A stretch of 31,418 bases of DNA. It comes from SVTX01 sp045658225 (GTDB lineage Bacteria > Bacillota > Clostridia > Oscillospirales > CAG-272). Shown piece after piece: positions 28,901-31,418 of the stretch (the stretch's first letter is position 1; every line of letters begins with the position of its first letter). The notes beneath the pieces were generated by a model. It was not told the origin of the DNA. It made no database searches and saw only the letters and a list, made by a program, of their open reading frames with translations. The position numbers and the translations under genes are program-made. The stretch is taken from contig JAZOUO010000018.1 of the NCBI GenBank assembly GCA_045658225.1, positions 1-31,418 on the forward strand, written 5' to 3'.

Positions 28901-31418
28901 TACTCTCTCGCTTGATCTTTATACCTTTTGTTGTGATGGTGTATCGGTGTACTTAAAAGCGGAGTCAATATCTGATACAACTAATATATATCAAAAGGAA
29001 GTGTCGGTTAATGAGCACTACGGAGGCGAGACAAGCACAACGGTCAGTATGCAATTAAAGGCAAATTCGGTTGTCAATGGAGGAGAAAAATTTAAAATTA
29101 GTATCGTCGTTTCCGGGGATCCGAGCGTGTCGAGCTACGCAGAAATAAATATAGACAATATAGTTCTCAGTGCAGGCATAGGAGTTGAGCAGTTCAACCT
29201 TGTGCAAATGGGAGAATTTGACAATACTTCAATAAATGCAGCGGGGAATACCGTAGCTACATATCAGTCATTCTGGACGGTCAACTCGGGCAATTGGATC
29301 ATTGGAGAAACAAATCCACCATTTATAAAAGGATGGTATGCACCGGCAACTATCGGTCGTGAGAAATATTTACAGCAAACAGTTTATACGTGCAGCACAG
29401 CCATCCTCAACAGGTACGATTCCGGCACGGCCATACAATATCTATCCGGCGAGTATATAGTATCCGGTTACGCAAAGGCCACCGCCGCCGTTCCTAACGG
29501 TGAATTCAGATTGCGTGTTGCGGTTACGTATTATAGAGGAAACGGAACAAATGAGACTGTATACTATGATTTTGATTTTGTGGATAATTGCACCGCTTGG
29601 CAATTTGTGTGCGGCAGCTTTAAAACAGAGGAAGGTTCTCTCATACGATCCATTAAGGTTATATGCGATTATTCCAATCAAGCCCAAGGCAATGCAATGT
29701 TCGATAATATTTCTCTTGTCCGAATGGATACCATAGACCGAACAGAATATTCATATTATGACAGCGGAGAGGTCAGTGGTCTTCTTAAAACCGTAGACAA
29801 AATGGGATACGCTGAGTATTATGAATATAATTCAAAGCGCCAAATAACTCTTTACGCTAACAGCAGGGGAGAAATGTCTGAATATTCGTACAAAGATGAC
29901 GGTGTCACATTGTTGTCGAGAAAGGATTACACGTTTGATTGTGGTGAAACTTATCTTTTGACGTTTTGGAAGTGTGAAAATCGGCCAGTTATAACCAAAA
30001 CCGCTGTGAGAGAGGTGTCGTATACGTATAATAATTATGGACAGGTAACGTGCATAATTACGAAAGATAAGCAGAGCGAATCGGGCACATTAGAATGCAG
30101 ACAGCAATATATTTACGAGATTTCAAACACATCAAAGATCTTCGGGGCAATTTTAATCGAATCTGACAGAACTACGTTTACGCGATATTTCTACGATTCC
30201 ACCAACGGACACTTGTTAGCAACCATTAATCAAACCAATGCTAAGGGAACCTGTTATGAATATGACGCAATAGGGAATATTACGTCAGTAATGCCCGCAA
30301 CATGTTCTTCAACGTATGTACCATTAACAAATGCGGAAAAGGTAGAATACACTTATAATACTCTAAATCAACTGCAAACAATACAAACAGAGTCCACGGT
30401 GTATACGTTCTCCTATAATGCGTTCGGTGCGACTACCGATGTTTCTATTGGAGATAGCGAAATAGTTAGCTATGAATATAATAACTATAACGGCAAATTG
30501 AATAAGATCAATTACGCCAACGGTGTATCGCTACGATACGTTTATACCACTCTTGACAATATAAGCGAGATTTGGTATAATATGGGTGACGAAGAAAGCC
30601 TTCTTTACCGCTATGAATATACAAAATCGGGGCAGTTGAGCAGCTTTGATGATTACAACCTGAATCAAAGCACCGTATATTCATACGACACCTCGAATCG
30701 CCTAATTGGCTACTCAACATTTGATCTCACTTATAAGGATAATCTGATTACTAAAGACATTGTATACGACGATATGTCTCGTGTAGATTACATTGCGTAT
30801 GCGTTTAATTACTTTGTAGGTAGCAACATTTCTCAATACGATGCAACGAATTTCTTTTCCTATGACAAGGAAGGGCGGATATCCAGCTGGGAAGTTGAGG
30901 GAAACGGTGTTTATGCTGATGGAGAATATGTTTACGACGGATTTGACAGATTGAGCCGATCCGAGATCACGACAGACGGCTTTACAAACACGGTAGATTA
31001 CAATTATTACGAATCATCTAACAATATAACCTCGCCCAGAGTGGAGTCCTATCAAAGTACTATAAACGGCGTTTCATCGAAGTCGTATACGTACACATAC
31101 GACGCGATGAATAACATCACCAAGATCGTAGACCAAAATGGGTACGAGATCCGATATGTTTATAATTATTTAGGACAGCTTATTCGTGAGGATAACCAGT
31201 ACAGAAACCAGACGTATACTTACACATACGATAAAGCGGGAAATATATTAACCAAGGCCACATATGCGCTTACGGCGGCAGACACAACGCCGAGCAATCC
31301 AACAAGCACTATCTCTTATACTTACGGAAATGCAAATTGGGGCGATCAGCTTACCAAGTATAACGGTATTTCGCTTACATACGACGCAATAGGAAATCCG
31401 TTGACATATTATAACGGC
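25989..31418 (+). CDS. secreted WapA-like RHS/YD-repeat protein, C-terminus outside window
   Basis: An open frame of 1810 codons to the right edge, with GAAGGAG 6 nt before the ATG. A signal peptide (about 1-28, MKKLSFKLIAILLSV, then LPLTTFA) sends it out of the cell. A beta-rich N-domain follows, with DGTYVAAQYSNPVHY near the front. A DNRLRE-like module is at about 321-500 (DSYIDSSNPDLSYYSGDT, TSNWSSGLTWNT, SSNYGVAIK). RHS entry follows at about 520 (GHVNLATGNLVLTKPLL), with a first YD repeat near 782 (YTYDANGRI). Two jelly-roll, carbohydrate-binding-like modules at about 908-1065 and 1068-1248 interrupt the repeats, and then many YD repeats run to the end (YTYDKAGNI, LTYDAIGNP). The window stops where the RHS core normally closes, before the variable toxin tip. 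Proteins of this type kill or interact with neighbouring cells. It looks more A+T-rich than the upstream genes, unmeasured. Confidence 0.9.
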   Translation, partial: MKKLSFKLIAILLSVTILALSLPLTTFAQAISALVDEDPSFVTETAEGQSENTTNIDDTENVFEVVSLREETVKHFRLDDGTYVAAQYSNPVHYLDDNGDWQDIDNTLYDNGSDIATFNARVKFAKKITGNETLFTLHEGNHKITWGLDGAIKKTTGVAINTQTEHDESDTVLQKMMTLDKLSSRVLYENILDGVDLEYIISSHNVKENIIVKEKKDSYVYTFTMKLNNLTAQMDADGNILIADTTSGEQKYVIPAPIAYDANNEFAPQDKISYSLTSSGNGKYTLTVTADADWMNSEDRAFPVVVDPVINASVPASNVTDSYIDSSNPDLSYYSGDTYIVAGSGSSNQEYISYWMVDPVENIPENAYIISAKLNLYCHSFSNHSSGETELHLGIYRVTSNWSSGLTWNTMSNNNVGKITTLIDYATLTASSQMERVSWDITSLAKQWFNGSSNYGVAIKQIGDSNIYASFCSNEDVRIPDFVVQYKDMKGLESYWTYSSHDIGFAGSGHVNLATGNLVLTKPLLSTTDNLMPYTLSLTYNSSMANKGFLYDNAQTAYTSNYMPLGFKLNAYETIIEKYYYDERIVRRNMYILSDADGTEHYFMPEKDSSGVYSTTSYQDEDGLQLKLNVTDDLITITDNAQNVRTYSKMSSSLYSEVLSRWYLSSITDAYGNKVIFGFTTGYRPNLISLLPNGHTQQIDFLHIEYNSANRPHIIWNPTANQAIILRYSQTCSGALVTTNEKYLRQIEYVHSTAAMSLTELENFYLDTTGSTNIVVAATATYTYDANGRIISAKDHLSQQEIKYTLNGNGSVSYITQYGGNNTLGQKIEFLYGTSYIDIRSSGTDDMFFNIDDIRTRYTFDNEGRVIQCYSMDASNNLLGATSGEYETQDDIRNTLKPTISLESSPTNYLLNGGFDNAVALKYWTTTANVSQTSQNEGHSFHANENVAQIRIQPYLTESLAQYTQIPKGDYTLSLDLYTFCCDGVSVYLKAESISDTTNIYQKEVSVNEHYGGETSTTVSMQLKANSVVNGGEKFKISIVVSGDPSVSSYAEINIDNIVLSAGIGVEQFNLVQMGEFDNTSINAAGNTVATYQSFWTVNSGNWIIGETNPPFIKGWYAPATIGREKYLQQTVYTCSTAILNRYDSGTAIQYLSGEYIVSGYAKATAAVPNGEFRLRVAVTYYRGNGTNETVYYDFDFVDNCTAWQFVCGSFKTEEGSLIRSIKVICDYSNQAQGNAMFDNISLVRMDTIDRTEYSYYDSGEVSGLLKTVDKMGYAEYYEYNSKRQITLYANSRGEMSEYSYKDDGVTLLSRKDYTFDCGETYLLTFWKCENRPVITKTAVREVSYTYNNYGQVTCIITKDKQSESGTLECRQQYIYEISNTSKIFGAILIESDRTTFTRYFYDSTNGHLLATINQTNAKGTCYEYDAIGNITSVMPATCSSTYVPLTNAEKVEYTYNTLNQLQTIQTESTVYTFSYNAFGATTDVSIGDSEIVSYEYNNYNGKLNKINYANGVSLRYVYTTLDNISEIWYNMGDEESLLYRYEYTKSGQLSSFDDYNLNQSTVYSYDTSNRLIGYSTFDLTYKDNLITKDIVYDDMSRVDYIAYAFNYFVGSNISQYDATNFFSYDKEGRISSWEVEGNGVYADGEYVYDGFDRLSRSEITTDGFTNTVDYNYYESSNNITSPRVESYQSTINGVSSKSYTYTYDAMNNITKIVDQNGYEIRYVYNYLGQLIREDNQYRNQTYTYTYDKAGNILTKATYALTAADTTPSNPTSTISYTYGNANWGDQLTKYNGISLTYDAIGNPLTYYNG

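Overview
The window is a chromosomal segment of a low-to-moderate GC Clostridia-like Firmicute, most likely of the Oscillospirales/Ruminococcaceae type. The inference rests on the IspH-S1 fusion, the BaiN-like/cmk/plsC/ispH gene order, the tmcAL / DUF177 / rpmF neighbourhood, a DUF5685 plus Cys-tailed J-domain pair, strong AGGAGG ribosome sites, and promoters that match TTGACA-N17-TATAAT closely. I saw no tRNA, rRNA, prophage, insertion sequence or convincing CRISPR array. All database-style assignments come from reading motifs, not from searches.

Layout. 1-4523 (minus strand) is one operon from a perfect promoter at 4495-4523: RpiR regulator, BaiN-like flavoprotein, cytidylate kinase, acyltransferase, then an IspH-ribosomal protein S1 fusion running off the left edge. 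4534-6860 holds a GNAT acetyltransferase divergent from a stand-alone murE. 6860-10084 (minus) is a dihydrouridine synthase, an orphan degenerate response regulator and pyruvate kinase. 10135-11716 (plus) is a D-amino-acid-transaminase-like gene, then a small SLOG-fold gene behind a long structured leader that ends in a terminator. 11716-16154 (minus) is tcdA plus an asymmetric heterodimeric ABC exporter. 16163-17062 holds a broken NUDIX gene coupled to a small membrane protein, and several hairpins. 17056-20236 (minus) has a trio (DUF5685, J-domain protein, membrane protein) and DUF177-rpmF. 20298-22761 has tmcAL, a small unknown gene and a short-chain dehydrogenase. 22799-25248 encodes a cytoplasmic GH106-like protein.

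25249-31418 is the accessory end. It has three hairpin-forming repeats of 54-55 nt, a promoter with a structured RNA and an intrinsic terminator, a 25-codon leader ORF with an ideal ribosome site, and then an open secreted protein of at least 1810 codons with a DNRLRE-like module and RHS/YD repeats (WapA-like). The variable C-terminal tip, usually a toxin, and any immunity gene lie beyond the right edge.

Most of the window is housekeeping: isoprenoid, phospholipid, nucleotide, peptidoglycan, tRNA-modification and ribosome functions. The most promising points for new biology are the two riboswitch-like leaders (11097-11339 and 25603-25800), the repeat cluster at 25273-25430, the DUF5685/J-domain/membrane trio, and the internal ribosome site at the IspH/S1 junction.
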